Shown: piece after piece, positions 1-11,366 of the stretch
Numbering within the stretch: position 1 is the stretch's first letter
How the letters are laid out: the number at the start of each line of letters is the position of its first letter
NCBI RefSeq assembly: GCF_030272615.1
Contig: NC_081415.1
Coordinates: forward strand, 602,971,644-603,035,643
Direction of reading: 5' to 3'
Source: Cryptomeria japonica
Lineage: Eukaryota > Streptophyta > Pinopsida > Cupressales > Cupressaceae
DNA: 64,000 nucleotides
The notes under the pieces: generated by a model
What the model saw: only the letters and a program-made list of their open reading frames with translations
Told to the model about the DNA's origin: nothing
Database searches by the model: none
Made by a program: the position numbers and the translations under genes

Positions 1-88
1 ATAAGTTTAGATCTATAATCTATTGGTTAGACATTGATTCACCCCCCCCCCCCTTTCAGTGTCTTTGGGACTCACCAAATATCTAACA
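1..88 (+). repeat. 3' end of element A 5' LTR (truncated by window edge)
   Basis: The sequence ends in ...ATCTAACA immediately before a primer-binding site. It matches the end of the 3' LTR at about 5775-5858, including a homopolymeric C run (about 44-53) that differs in length between the two LTRs. Confidence 0.85.
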
Positions 89-90
89 AT

Positions 91-102
91 TGGTATCAGA
101 GC
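91..102 (+). other. Primer-binding site of element A
   Basis: TGGTATCAGAGC lies 2 bases after the LTR end. This is the standard plant Copia-type site complementary to initiator tRNA-Met. An identical site occurs in element B (41749-41760), and a one-base variant occurs in C (22674-22685, minus). Confidence 0.9.
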
Positions 103-132
103 CTAGTCCTCTATTTGTAGAAGCCTAACAAC

Positions 133-1143
133 TTGAGGAATATTCTGAAACCAGTACCAATGGAAAGTTTGAGACAACAGTTGGAAGGATCTCTTGAAGA
201 TTTTGATGTAGAAAAATTGAAGAATATCAAACTGGAAGATGAACTCAGAACTGCTCGGGAATTTATCAAAGCACTTCATGATAACCTGGTTATAGCAAAG
301 AATAAGAGAAAATGGTTACATGTGCAACTACAAAACCAAGATGATGAAGAAAAGGAAACTCTTAGAGATATTGTAGAAAAACTGAGACAAGAGAATAATA
401 ACATGAGGAATGAGATGCAAGATTTAACCATGAGGCTATGTAAGGATATTGAAGATAGAAAGAGGAATGAGGAAGATTTGGCCAGTAGACTTAATGAAAG
501 ATCAAATGAATCTCTAAGGCTTAGTTATGAGAATGACATGCTTAAAATAGATTTGATTCACATGCAACATGACAAAGAGGAACTTATTAGACAAGTTAGT
601 ACTTTGTAAAGTTAGTTGGTCACTGCAAATGAATACAAAGACAAATTCAAGAATAGTTTAGATAAGCTTGATGATATGCTGAAAAGTAAAAAACGTGACG
701 GAGAAATAGTTGGAATTGGATTTGAACATGGAGAAAGTTCTGGAATTGCAAACAATCATGATCACAACAAACCGGTAAGACAACCTAATGCTTATAAATT
801 CAATGGAAAATGTTTTAATTGCAATAAATTTGGTCACAGAGGAAATCGGTGTAGATTTAGGAATAATCAGAATACAAAATCACCCACCGGTCAATGTTCC
901 AAATGCAATAAAAAGGGTCATAACTTAGAGAATTGTAGAATGAATGTAAAATTCTATGTTTGTGGTAGATTTGGACATTTATCTAATCAATGCAAAACTC
1001 AAACCGGTCAATGTTATGAAAAAACTATTCAAAGAAACAATGTAACCTATTATGCTTGTAACAAGATTGGGCATATTGCAAGATTTTGTAGGAGCAAGAA
1101 TGTATCGACAAACAAAAGAGGATATAATGAAAAAGGAAAATAA
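133..1143 (+). pseudogene. Gag-like protein of element A: coiled coil plus CCHC zinc knuckles (two stops)
   Basis: The first 158 codons (133-609) are rich in Lys, Glu, Leu and Asn with heptad-like spacing, so they probably form a coiled coil. In the same frame, after two close stops (TAA 607-609, TAG 613-615), the frame continues to 1143 with four zinc-knuckle units. Two are intact CX2CX4HX4C (CFNCNKFGHRGNRC at 811-852 and CSKCNKKGHNLENC at 895-936). Two have lost the first Cys (FYVCGRFGHLSNQC and YYACNKIGHIARFC). Zinc knuckles are the RNA-binding part of retroelement Gag. There is no UBN2-type Copia capsid domain that I can recognise, so the N-terminal half is unusual for a gag. Element B aligns along the whole length. 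The paralogue has Glu at both stop positions. Confidence 0.8.
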
Positions 1144-1599
1144 AAGGTGAATTAAATCAAGCAAGAATTCACTAAACAATGGATCAGGAAGAGAGATCAG
1201 AGGAATGATGAATCTATCGCTGCACTGACAGAATAGAGTAATCTTGCACCGACAAGAGATTCTTCATCTAACTAAGGAGTAATCCTTAGGAGTAAGGCAA
1301 CTAATTGAAGATTATGCATTAACCCAGAATTGGTGGTAAGAAGTCACAATTCTTCTTTACCAACACATATGTTGGAAATTCACTTCATGGGTGAAGCATT
1401 TAATGCAGTTGTAAGTTAACTTTTTTGTTATAAAGCACTTGAATTTCTCATTTCAACTTACCAAAGCATTCAAGAATTCAAAGAGTGCAAAAGTTGATCA
1501 TCAACATTTAGGAAGAAAAACAACAAGGTTTTTCAGAGCATCCAAGGTTTTCACTTGCATTCGATAGTAAAAGGTATTTATCTTATGACATGAATTCTT

Positions 1600-4500
1600 C
1601 ATCCTCCGCTCCCGAATTGATTGTAAACCCTACTTGTGGAAAATGTCAAGCATCCTAGACCAATCTTTAAAATCATCCCTAAGATAGCTAAGCTAGCTGA
1701 CTCCATTGGTGCATTTTTAAAAATCCCGAAAGGAGTTGCGTTTGTTGAAGACCCTAGGGAATACATTCATTGTAACATCAAATATTTAGGGTCCGAGGAT
1801 TTAAGGAACATGTTCATGAATGTTATTACTGACAACCAAGGTATAGTCAAACCAGAACACAAGGTTATTGAAGATTTAGGGTTCAGTAACATCCTTCACA
1901 TGCCTGAATTCTCATATGAGATTGTTCGTTATGTTCTTAGCCAAGTACACGGAGAATTTTTGTGGTTAGCTTTAGTTTTGAAGATCACTAAGTAAGCAAT
2001 TAAGATTGTTACTAGTTTACCTTCTACTAGTACTAGGCCTGAGAAGAAAAATAAAATTCTAAACAAAGAGGTTATGAACTTAACTGGAGCTACATTTGAT
2101 AATAGATCACTTAGTGTTAGCGATATAACCGACAACAATGTTAAATATGCTAGTATGTTTATTGGATACAAAGTTGCTCCTACTAATAGGCCAAATTCTA
2201 TTTCAAGTTTATGCATTCATAGTGCCTATGAGATGATTATGAATAATGCAAAAATTGACATCTGTGAATGGTTGAAAGATGAACTGTTATAAAATTTGAG
2301 CAAGATCAAAGGAGACAAGAAGGGAACTTTCAAGTTTGGGAATTTGATTGTATGCTTAATGCTATATTTCTCAAAGGAGATTCTCGGTATTGGACATAAG
2401 GACTTTCCCTATAATATTTCTATTGGAAAATAGATTAAGGAGGCAATTACCAGCATAGGCTCAGATGGTGACAAACTGGTAAAAGAGTATTTCAAGAACT
2501 TTCAAGAAAAAATTGAGGCAAAGGGAAAGAATGCCTTAGAGCATTATAGACAAATATGACAAACATATATGCTTTGTGATTAAAAGAGATGAAGTAGGGA
2601 TGGAGGCAGTTAGACCTAGAACTATCTCGATAACAGAGATGGGTTATGAAGTGGACTCACACATCTTGGAACCTTATACCAAGATACTACTAGATGCTCC
2701 ACCGAAACCCATTGAGAAGATCTTTGGTAATGCTGAAACTATAGAGAGATGTTACTATGTAGAAGCAGAGGAAGAAAAGAGAAAAAGAAATAAAAGATGA
2801 TTCAAAATTTGTTGAATTTGTTAAGAAGGGATTGTTGAAACTAGATCCGATGAGAGGTGTTGCTGAACAAGAAAGAAAATCAGAATAGCAATCGGTAGCA
2901 CATATCTCTCATGTGGCTACCTCATCTGATTGTGATAGTAGTAAGGTTGTTGAATTCAAAAGGGTGGAAAGAAAGAAAATAAAACCCTCATTGACACCTG
3001 CTCCATCTCCTAATAAATCTAGAACATAGAAAGAAACAACCAACTATGAGAGAGCCCAGTGGTCAGAAGAAGAAGGTTGCACCAAAGAAGCAACTGGAAC
3101 AAATGGAATCAGACACTCTTTCATCGACAGAGATAATAAATTAAATAACTCAAGAAGGAAATATTAGTAATGTCAGTAAGTTCTATCATTATTTTATTAA
3201 TTCAGATGAGGATACTATTGAGGAAAGTATTATTTTGTATCTGGACATATATAAGAAGGTTCTTATTGAGGTTATAGATGTTATTCCTAATGATTTATAT
3301 TTGAGACTTGAAGCAAAGAGAATGTTAGTTATGGAGTTAGATAAGAAATTCAAGGTTGAGGCATTGTTAGCCATTCATCTTGTTAATTCTAAGTAAGAAA
3401 TAGATGACTTAATATCTAAAGCTAATAGGACTATTTTTGTTAGTGGTCAGCGAAAAGTTAGTCTTATGGTCGATAGAGTAAAAGAGATTACAGATGAAAC
3501 AACTGATAAATGGGATATATTCTTTGTTGAGAGGGAGAAGAGAGAAGAGAAAGATAGACAAAAAATTGATAAATCATTTATGAAAGTATATCAGAAAATA
3601 GACATGGGTAAGAGTAAGGTTGGCAATGCACCTGACATCATAGTTAAGGACAACTTACCGCCACCGGCACAGGACACCCCACTGGTAGTATTAGAGGCAC
3701 CGACAAAAATACAAAATGAGCCTGAAAAGATATCAGAGGAACTGATTCTAAGTCCAGACATTCTATTCACAATGAATGTTGACACTCAGGACATCGATAT
3801 TGTGTTGGACAAGGAAACTACAGAAGAAAAGAAATTTGAAGCTATTAATGTTGAGAAACCTGAATCACCGGTCAAGACTGTTGAGATACAGGTAGGAATA
3901 GAAAAGGGACAAGAACAAACACAATCAGAACCACCACTAAATAAGAATAAGGATAAGAGTGGAAATAAGGATGAGAAAGTGGATAAGGAAGAAGTTAAGG
4001 TATCTGGAGAAGAGAAGAAACTTATTGCTGAACCTAGCACTCCTCCTAGTACTTCTACTATAGATTACACACTGACAAATGTAACCGATGTATTATTAGA
4101 TTCCATTAAGAAGATAATGGAATATAATGCCTTAGCATTTAAGGCTATTGATGATTCTTTGCTAATTTTTCAAATGATTGCACCGACATGCAAGGTGGAT
4201 CACATTGTTGGGTCTATAGGTAAATTGGACACATTGTCCAAATTCATTTCTTCTAAAATTAAAATTATAGATAAGATAAATGAGGAGACCATTAAGGAAA
4301 GAGTTAACAAAACAATAAAGGATTGTACAGGACAAATTGATTCATTGTTACCGACATTGAATTCCACCATTCTAGAATACAAGGAAATGTATAGGGAAGC
4401 ATGTACACCTCACCCTATAACAAAAGATATTGATGAGCAAATAAAGAAAACACAGAAACAAATTGATGACATTACTGACAATATGACTGGTTCTTTGAAA

Positions 4501-4728
4501 CTCACATTAGTTTTGGATCAAGAGATGGCTACTTATGAAGAGAAGAATGAGAAATTGGAAAGGGAAAAAGCAAGGCTAAAGATGACTTGGGAGTTAAAGA
4601 ACAAACTTGGTCCTAGATTTGATAATTTGGCAACACATCAGAATGAGCTATCTAAGGAAACTATTCAAGGGGAAAGGTCATCGAAGAAGCAAACGCATTA
4701 TCTCACTGGGACGATCTGGCAAACATAG
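1600..4728 (+). pseudogene. Large unknown protein ORF2 of element A (N-terminal half broken, C-terminal 420 codons open)
   Basis: This is a homologue of element B ORF2 (43281-46584). Recognisable blocks are a segment with IPKGVAFVEDP and YIHCNIK (1636-1995); a VHGEFLWL...KITK block; MNLTGA and ICEWLKDEL (2074-2292); MEAV...EMGYEVDSHI (2576-2800); and EIDDLI (about 3400). From 3466 to 4728 one frame of 420 codons is open. It has an acidic, Pro- and Lys-rich middle and a coiled-coil-like C-terminus with VTDVLLDSIKKI and YEEKNEKLEREK. Stops and at least one frameshift (about 2530-2576) break the first half. I recognise no catalytic motif and no known family. It shares order and orientation with the gag-like frame, so it was probably made from the same LTR transcript. 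Function unknown. Confidence 0.75.
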
Positions 4729-4739
4729 ACTATAATTTT

Positions 4740-5015
4740 TGATAGTACAAAGTTTTTGCAAGGTCTTAACTTGTTTTTGGCAGACATTTTTCAGATTGTA
4801 CATAACTGGCGACACGTATCTAGGTAAATTTTGAAAATTTGATACTTTTGTCATCCTTTGTCATTGATGTCAAAGGGGGAGTGGTGTAATGAGAAAAATA
4901 TATAGAAGGAGATCACTTGCTTAGGGGGAACACTCTCAGTTTTTGGACTTCAAATTTTGGATATCAGTTTTTTATTTTTCTCATGAGTGTTGCCATCAAT
5001 GCCAAAGGGGGAGAT
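4740..5015 (+). other. 3' untranslated segment and polypurine tract of element A
   Basis: Non-coding. It contains two 'TCATTGATG/CATCAATGCCAAAGGGGGAG' blocks (about 4861-4881 and 4994-5014); the second runs directly into the LTR and is the polypurine tract (AAAGGGGGAGA, 5004-5014) that would prime plus-strand synthesis. The same pair of blocks occurs in element B (about 46623-46645 and 46771-46791). Confidence 0.7.
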
Positions 5016-5858
5016 TGCTAGAATTATACACTCAGATTAGAATGGTTGTTGTTGTCATTGATGGCAACCAACTGGTAACAGGGTTCAAAGATTCTACCGG
5101 AAACATAATTCACCTACTAGCACCGACAATCACTATAAGGTTATTCACACCGGCAACAAATTATACCAACAATCCAAGCTGACTTGGAAATAATATTGTT
5201 TATGCAAATTGTATTATAATGCAATATTATATTTGTATTGTAAAGACTCATACATGTATGATATCTTGTAGGTCATTTGGATAGTGTGAGAGTATGTATG
5301 TAGGTATGTATGTAAGCAGTGTATGAGAGCAAATAATTGTATATGCATTTTGATGTATTTATCTTGAGAGCAAATAAGAATCAGAGCAGAGTGAAGCAAG
5401 GTTTTGGCAGAGGTATCAAACAAAGCTTAAACTAGTACTAAATCCAGCATTGTAGATGCTATGTTGAGTAGTACATTGTTATAGGATTTAACCATCCAAT
5501 TGTGTAGTCATTCAGACTCCATTTTTGTATTGAGAAGTGAGCTCTAGGCAGTTGGCCTTCTTTCATGTGCAGGCCCCTATTGTACTAAGTAATATTTATT
5601 CATATTGGCTAGTGAATAAATATTGCAGGTCACAAATCCCACTGAGGGTTTTCCCTTACCGGGTTTCCTCGCCAAAAATATATGTGTTATGGTGTGCATT
5701 GATGCTTATTCTTTTGTTTCTCTATACTACATTATCATTTGCTTACTGATATATTAATTTGGATTGTAAAGTTGCAAATAAGTTTAAATATTTCATCTAC
5801 AGGTTAGACTGATTCACCCCCCCTCTCAGTGTCTTTGGGACTAACAAAATATCTAAAA
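5016..5858 (+). repeat. 3' LTR of element A
   Basis: It starts TGCTAGAA after the polypurine tract and ends ATCTAAAA where the 5' LTR has ATCTAACA (843 bp). It contains 'GTGAGCTCTAGGCAGTTGGCC' (about 5536) and a 'CACAAATCCCACTGAGG' block that are shared with the LTRs of element B, so A and B belong to one family. Confidence 0.8.
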
Positions 5859-6620
5859 GTAAGATCACCTCATGTTTGGGAAAATAAATTTGTAAGTTAC
5901 AAGCCCTCTTTCTTTGGTTACTATCTTTCATGCAATGGATATGGCCATAGAGAAAATGAATGTAGGAAAAGGTCTGAAAGTAGTCAAGATGCATTCTATA
6001 GGAATAGGAATGTAGCTTGTCATAGATACAATGCATTTGGGCATAAGACCTCAAAATGTAGAAACCTGCATATGCTCTCTCCTGATAATGCTAACAAGAG
6101 TTCATTAGCTATTCCAAGAAATGAGAATGTTATATGTTATAACTATAATGGATTTGACCATAGAAGTCATGAATGCAGGAACAAGAAATTTCAGTCATAT
6201 GGCAGCCCTTCCACCTTCTCCCTCAAAAAAAGTGCAAGGTATAACAATAATGCTCAATATGGAAGTTTTTATAGGGAATATGAGAATCAAAGACCAGCAT
6301 CGAACAAAAGGAGAAATGTTCCTACAAAATTAGGAAATACATGGAAACCAGTAGTGGGATACAATAGCATGACCAAAAGAAGGTGGTCAAACTGGTTTGA
6401 TAGAAGGTCCTCCAATCATTTGGCTGCTATGAATACAGTCTGCTACTACAAAAAATTTTGTGGAGAAAGAACCAATCAACAAAAGGAAGTCAATACTGCT
6501 CCCAAGCCTGCAAATGAGAAAAGGAGGGAGATCAAGAAGGTATGGAGGAAGAAGAAAGATAATATAACCATGGGTAGGCATTGTGCATTGAATGCACATA
6601 TGATATCTTCTAAGACTTAA
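5859..6620 (+). pseudogene. Gag zinc-knuckle protein of element F (C-terminal part)
   Basis: An open frame of about 254 codons begins inside the junction with element A, so its real start is missing. Three knuckle-like units each keep His but lack one Cys: YLSCNGYGHRENEC (first Cys to Tyr), CHRYNAFGHKTSKC and CYNYNGFDHRSHEC (second Cys to Tyr). A basic tail follows (KKVWRKKKD). The pattern resembles the C-terminus of Copia gag proteins just before protease, but the frame ends and no protease, integrase or RT follows. Knuckle function is probably lost. The minus-strand match near 28740-28870 is the same tail in element D. Confidence 0.65.
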
Positions 6621-7623
6621 AGGAGATGGACGAACTTAGGGAGAGCTACATATTGATCCCATCATTCACCCCCAAATTTGAAAAGGACCAATGTAAGGGA
6701 AGGTTGTTGCTGGTGTAGGGAAGAAGGTGAGATGGCAATGTGTGTAGTTAGTGCCTTGGCTACACATTTACATGTGTGAGATAAATTACTACTGCATGTA
6801 TCAATGGATGATTTAAATTGCAAATTGACATCAGAGGCATGTGACACATGAAGAAGGAGTCAGTGGATAGAGTACTCCAATAGGGATATTGGATCAGTAG
6901 AATAAATCAGTGATATTGGAGAGGTCTTGAGTGGCAATGTATTGGTCTATTAGTTGATCTCATATGCTTGTATCATTATGGGCCAATCGGTTTGATAATT
7001 GATTGTGATAGTGATGTGGTTTAGCATTATGGTCATGTAAGATCATGTCATAATTTGTGATGGATATCATGGAGCTGGAAGATCATCAATGGATCACATA
7101 TACTCATCTCTACCGGTACGAGTTGCAGATTGCAGCCTTGGTTTAGAATCAGACAAGCAAAGCAAACCTGAGATCTATGGTTCAAGAGGAGTTCACAGCT
7201 TCACATCCCTTGATCTTTGGATCATATGCTTGACAAAGAGAGAGAGTTACCTGCATAGGGGATAATATATAATTGGTATCAGATTGGTATCAATGGTTGT
7301 GTCAAAAAATTGGTGTTAGAATAACTAACTGCATACCTAAGGGGGAGAAGATGCAATCTGACCGACAGGTAAGTGAAATTCATTTAAACACTTTTCAACA
7401 TTGGTATCATACTTGTACATACAATTAGTGTCAGTCAGTTGTCTAAGCCCTCTATCTCAAGTGTTGCTGGATAAGAGAATGTGGAGTATAATGGTCAAAG
7501 GGGGAGAAGAAATAGGTAAAAAAAAATTGTCAGTACCCTTTTCCATTGTTGTCAAAGGGGAAGAGAAAACCCAGTAGTATATTGGATACTACATCTGTTG
7601 ACATCAATTCCAAAGAGGGAGAT
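6621..7623 (+). other. Non-coding interior of element F with polypurine tract
   Basis: No frame of note. Parts (about 6660-6850) match the reverse complement of 28600-28800 in element D. Several purine blocks of the type AAGGGGGAGAAG occur (about 7341, 7499, 7556). The last one, CCAAAGAGGGAGAT, abuts the LTR and is the likely polypurine tract. Confidence 0.55.
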
Positions 7624-10239
7624 TGTTGGCATTGTGTTCTCATTGATGTCAACCGGTATTGTAAGGTCATTGATGTTACCTGTATAGCTTGTCACCGGTA
7701 AGTATGGGTTGTCAATTGGTATGTTACTAGTTGGAGTTAACCAGTAAGTATGTATTGGAGACCAATATGGTATGCCAACTAGTAAGATGTGACCAGTGAG
7801 TGTTATGTTGAAACTATGTTGTTATTAGTTGGTAAGCCTATAATTGGTATGCAAGCAAGGTTAAGAAATTGGAGAAAGTGCAGGCAACCGGTATGCAGTT
7901 GGATGTCATACAACAAGACTCCCACCGGATGAAGACATTATTACAAAATGAAGATATGACTGACAGAGTTCAAACTGCTGTAAGTTAGTTTGGTAGACAA
8001 AGGGGATGTCTACCATGTTATGTGCTTGATTGAAGATATGTCTTCTTAGTGTCAATAAAGTCTGGTTTAGTGCATTGGTCCATCTACTCCCAATGGTAAG
8101 TGGTAACACTCAGCTTATCTCCCAACATGCATAGAATGCATTAAAACCCTCTAGGATAATACAGTCAAAGAAGTTAAAGGTAGGTGGTTGAAGACACATA
8201 CCAGATGACCAAAGTGGAACATCAGGAAGCCTCCAGCATGTGAAACTAGATATGTTCATCGAATTAGAAGGAGTAAGAATTATGAGTTATCGAGATAGAA
8301 GAGGAAGAGTAAGGAGTGATGAGTTTGTCACTTTGACAAACCAGTTGATAGAAGAATTGGTCAAATGAACAAAAATGTAAATGTTAGCTTTTGTGCAAAT
8401 GGATTCACTCCAGGTTGTTGATGTCAATCGAGATGTTTGTTGATGATTAATGTCTGAGATTTTTATGTCACCAATATTATAGGAGGTGTGCATTAGAGAT
8501 TGTTGACATATCTATGTAAACTGGTAAGGATGTCAACTGGTAAGTGATCAAAGAGCCAAAGTGAAGAGCTCTCATCAGATGAAGATGCACATAGTGACTT
8601 ACTGTGGATATCTGCCATGGATTTGGAAGTTTGGTAAATGGGAAGATAAGTTCCAATCGGAAGAATAGAAGACTGCATGGTTTGAAGGTTGACCGGTATG
8701 TGCATTGCCAGTAAGGCAAGAAAGATTGGTAGTATAAGGAGAATATGGGTTGTGTGTTGTGGTCATTAACTAAGTCTGAACTGATATAATGAGAAGAGGT
8801 GGATGTCGACAATGTTGACACATAGGACATAGGTATCGCATGTGCAGTGGAGGATAAATTGTGCACCAGTGAGGTAGCTGGTGAGTAGGTCGACATTAAT
8901 ATCAACTACGTAAATCATGGGTCATTGCAATGGTGTGCGGCTCTAGGCAGATAAAAGGATGTCTCTTGGAGAGTTGATCGAAGCAAGAGATCTGATCATC
9001 TTGTTGACCTGGAGAAGAAAACTGCTGAAACATTTATGGTCATTGACTAAAATCGCATGGTTGATAAATAGACCGTGTTTGATAAATACAGTGAATGTGT
9101 ATTATAAGAAGTGATATTGGCGGTGATGTCTGATTGCTTACAGATTGTCAATCCCCATACGGATTTGATATGATTTGATACTGTCCACTATTGATGGAAG
9201 GAACCCTAGTGCGCTAAAGTTTGAAATTATGTTTTGGCGAGAATGCTTGGATATAAATATGCATACAAAAGACCTAATTTTCTTGCTGTTGGATGAGAGA
9301 GTGACACCGGTGAAGTGAGTGCAAGAAGAGAGTCAATCAGTGGGAGATTATATTATAGAATATTGAAGAAGTAATGTGTTCCAAGAAGAATCGGTAAGAG
9401 GGTTTAACCGGTGAGGTTAAAGTGATCGGTGAGCTATCATAGAAACTAACAGATCATTCAACTAGTAGTGTTAGAACTATGAGAAAGCAAAAAAGAGTGA
9501 AGTAGTGAAGATTAAGTGTATAAGGAGATTTGGCAAGGTAGAGTGGAGGCAGAGTGTCAGAAAAAGACTCAACCAGAAAGGGTTGAGGTAATCGGGGAAG
9601 CAGTTACAGTGTCTGAACCAGTAAGTTTACAACAAAGAGGGAAGAAGAGAAGGAACAATGTGAGTGGAGAATGAGCAAAGAATAGAGCAGAGGTGAACTG
9701 GTGAAGAGATATTTGTGAGACTTACAAAACACATTTGTAAAAAGGTTATTATTATTGTATTGCTTATAGTCATTGTAATCACTGAGTTGTTGCATGGTGC
9801 AGGGTTTGGTGCCCTAAATTTGTAGGGGTTGGTGCTCCTTGGGTTGGTTCCCTAAATCAGGGGTTGATGCTCCTTGGGTTGGTGCCCTAAATCAGGGGTT
9901 GGTGTTCCTTGGGTTGGTGCCCTAAAATCAGGGGTTGGTGTTGCTTGGGTTGGTGCCCTAAATATTTTACTACAAGTTGTTTATTATGAGATTAGATTGG
10001 AGCAATAGACTCTAGTAGCATTTCTCACTGAGGTTTTTCCCACATTGGGTTTTCCTCATATATCCAATGTTATGTGATGTACCTTTTATGTGTGCTTGTA
10101 TTTTGGTCTTCTCCTTGATATCATGGGTATATTCACTTAAGTGTTTGATCTGCTAACCAGTACACCCATTTAGGAATAAAAGGTTTACAATTGAAAACCA
10201 CTGATTAACCCCCCTCTTAGTGGCATCTTATGTTCTACA
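7624..10239 (+). repeat. LTR2-a: 3' LTR of element F (2,616 bp)
   Basis: It starts TGTTGGCATTGTGTT and ends TTCTACA, with TG...CA termini. Two more copies occur: 14639-16806 (+, solo) and 25117-27539 (-), plus a truncated piece at 28891-30215 (-). It is unusually long and is sprinkled with ACCGGTA/G-like motifs. A 35-36-bp minisatellite near its 3' end makes it longer than the other copies. I see no meaningful protein frame. Confidence 0.85.
9825..9963 (+). repeat. 35-36-bp minisatellite in LTR2-a (4 units)
   Basis: There are four tandem units built on GGTTGGTGCTCCTTGGGTTGG followed by TGCCCTAAATCAGG. The solo LTR2 copy (about 16500-16535) has one unit, and the minus-strand copy (about 25397-25446) has roughly one and a half, so the array expanded in this copy. 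Confidence 0.85.
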
Positions 10240-10902
10240 CTTATTCCCTTCTTTTACTAGGCCTTTGGATGTAAATGCATTGATGAATCATATTTGTGTA
10301 GATTTGCCAAATACTACATTCTATCCACATGAGCTCCTACCTCCAAAAGTAGGAAATCAAGTGGATCCATTAATGATAATCATTTATGCTAATAGTGTCA
10401 CAATCAAGTAGACTATCATTTATACTAGCTCAGCACTCAATGTTTGTAGTCTTGACCTATTATCCAAGATCAAAGTGGATTCAAATTCTCTTGCTACATC
10501 TTCTATGTTCATCTATGGTTTTGATAATTTACAAGTAAAATTGCTTTGGGCATTGTTATTTTGTCCATAAAGATTGGGCCAGTTACTATTCCAATCCTGG
10601 TGCATGTTATGTTGGGACCTTTATCATACAACCTTCTCTTTGGTAGACCTTGGATTCATGCTTTAGGAGTGGTTAATTATACCTTTCATTCTTCTATTAA
10701 GTTTGTTTCTAACAATCAGGTAGTTTCAATCAATGTTGATCCTTATGCTACACACTTATCTCAAATCACAACATTTGATTATGTACTGGTTACACCTCTC
10801 TTTCAAAACTATATTCCATCTTTATCTTTCAATATGTTGACAACTATTCTCATGGACCTTGACAAAGACAAAACCCATGATAAAGTTATTTTCCAAAAGT
10901 AG
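10240..10902 (+). pseudogene. Gypsy G1 protease region (degenerate)
   Basis: Broken frames encode an aspartic-protease region of Ty3/Gypsy type. ALNVCSLDLLSKI follows the expected active-site position, and YNLLFGRPWIHALGVVNYT is the conserved LLGRPWIH block. The active-site triplet, expected as D-T/S-G, reads YTS (about 10420), and a stop (about 10409) lies just before it, so it cannot cleave. It is directly cut on the left by LTR2-a at 10239. Related to, but clearly different from, the G2 protease (51632-51900). Confidence 0.65.
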
Positions 10903-11201
10903 AAAATTCTAAGTCTACTCCTACTCCATTTCCTTCTTCTCAATCAAATGCATTTCTTGGTGATGATTGGGGTTCCTTATACATTACAAGCTACTTCATT
11001 GGAGAATATAATGTCAACCCTATCTACCTAAACATTCCAAAAGTATAATTCACACCGTCTATAAAAGACGATTATTCTTTTATATTGTGGGGATCATATG
11101 AACACCATCGGCTATACCATTAAAGGTTATCCTCCATCTTCGGAGGAGTTGCAATCACATTATGAGCAAAAGCATGAAGTTGTGTTGCACTTGAGGATAA
11201 C

Positions 11202-11366
11202 TAGGTGAGTCCAGTTGAACTCAATTTGAGTGGACTATTGGCTACATTATCCTGATTTTTGTGAGTGCTTGAGCTTAGAATTTTTTAAAACAATTCAAAA
11301 TAGTTCGATCGAACTTAGTTTGACTGAACTCTGTTCATACGGACTGAGTTCAACTGGACTCACCTA
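11202..11366. repeat. Perfect 22-bp inverted repeat enclosing 121 bp
   Basis: The arms are 11202-11223 and 11345-11366 and are perfectly complementary; the sequence begins TAGGTGAGTCCAGTTGAACT. Smaller palindromes lie inside (ACTCAATTTGAGT near 11219 and GTTCGATCGAAC near 11308). It could be a MITE or hairpin insertion within G1. I could not define a target duplication. Confidence 0.75.

Larger units (their letters stand above)
1..5858 (+). mobile_element. Element A: non-autonomous two-ORF LTR retrotransposon, 5' end outside the window
   Basis: The left edge is the last 88 bases of a 5' LTR, followed by a primer-binding site, a gag-like frame, a large unknown frame (ORF2), a purine tract (5004-5014) and a full 3' LTR (5016-5858). 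The 3' ends of both LTRs match (C-run, then a shared 'cagtgtctttgggact' block). No reverse transcriptase, integrase, protease or RNase H is encoded in the 4.9-kb interior. Gene order and protein similarity match element B (41016-47598) and, more distantly, element C (14423-23872). Both ORFs carry stops, so the copy is dead. It sits inside element F, whose gag resumes at 5859. Confidence 0.85.
5859..10239 (+). mobile_element. Element F: gag-only (TR-GAG-like) LTR element, 3' part
   Basis: After the end of element A, a gag zinc-knuckle frame resumes (to 6620). About 1 kb of non-coding sequence and a purine tract (about 7610-7622) follow, then a 2.6-kb LTR (7624-10239). No pol domain lies between gag and the 3' LTR. 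Element D (25117-28890, minus) shows the same gag-end, spacer and LTR order, so the missing pol is a property of the family and not an accident of one copy. The 5' half lies beyond the left edge, separated by element A. Confidence 0.7.
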
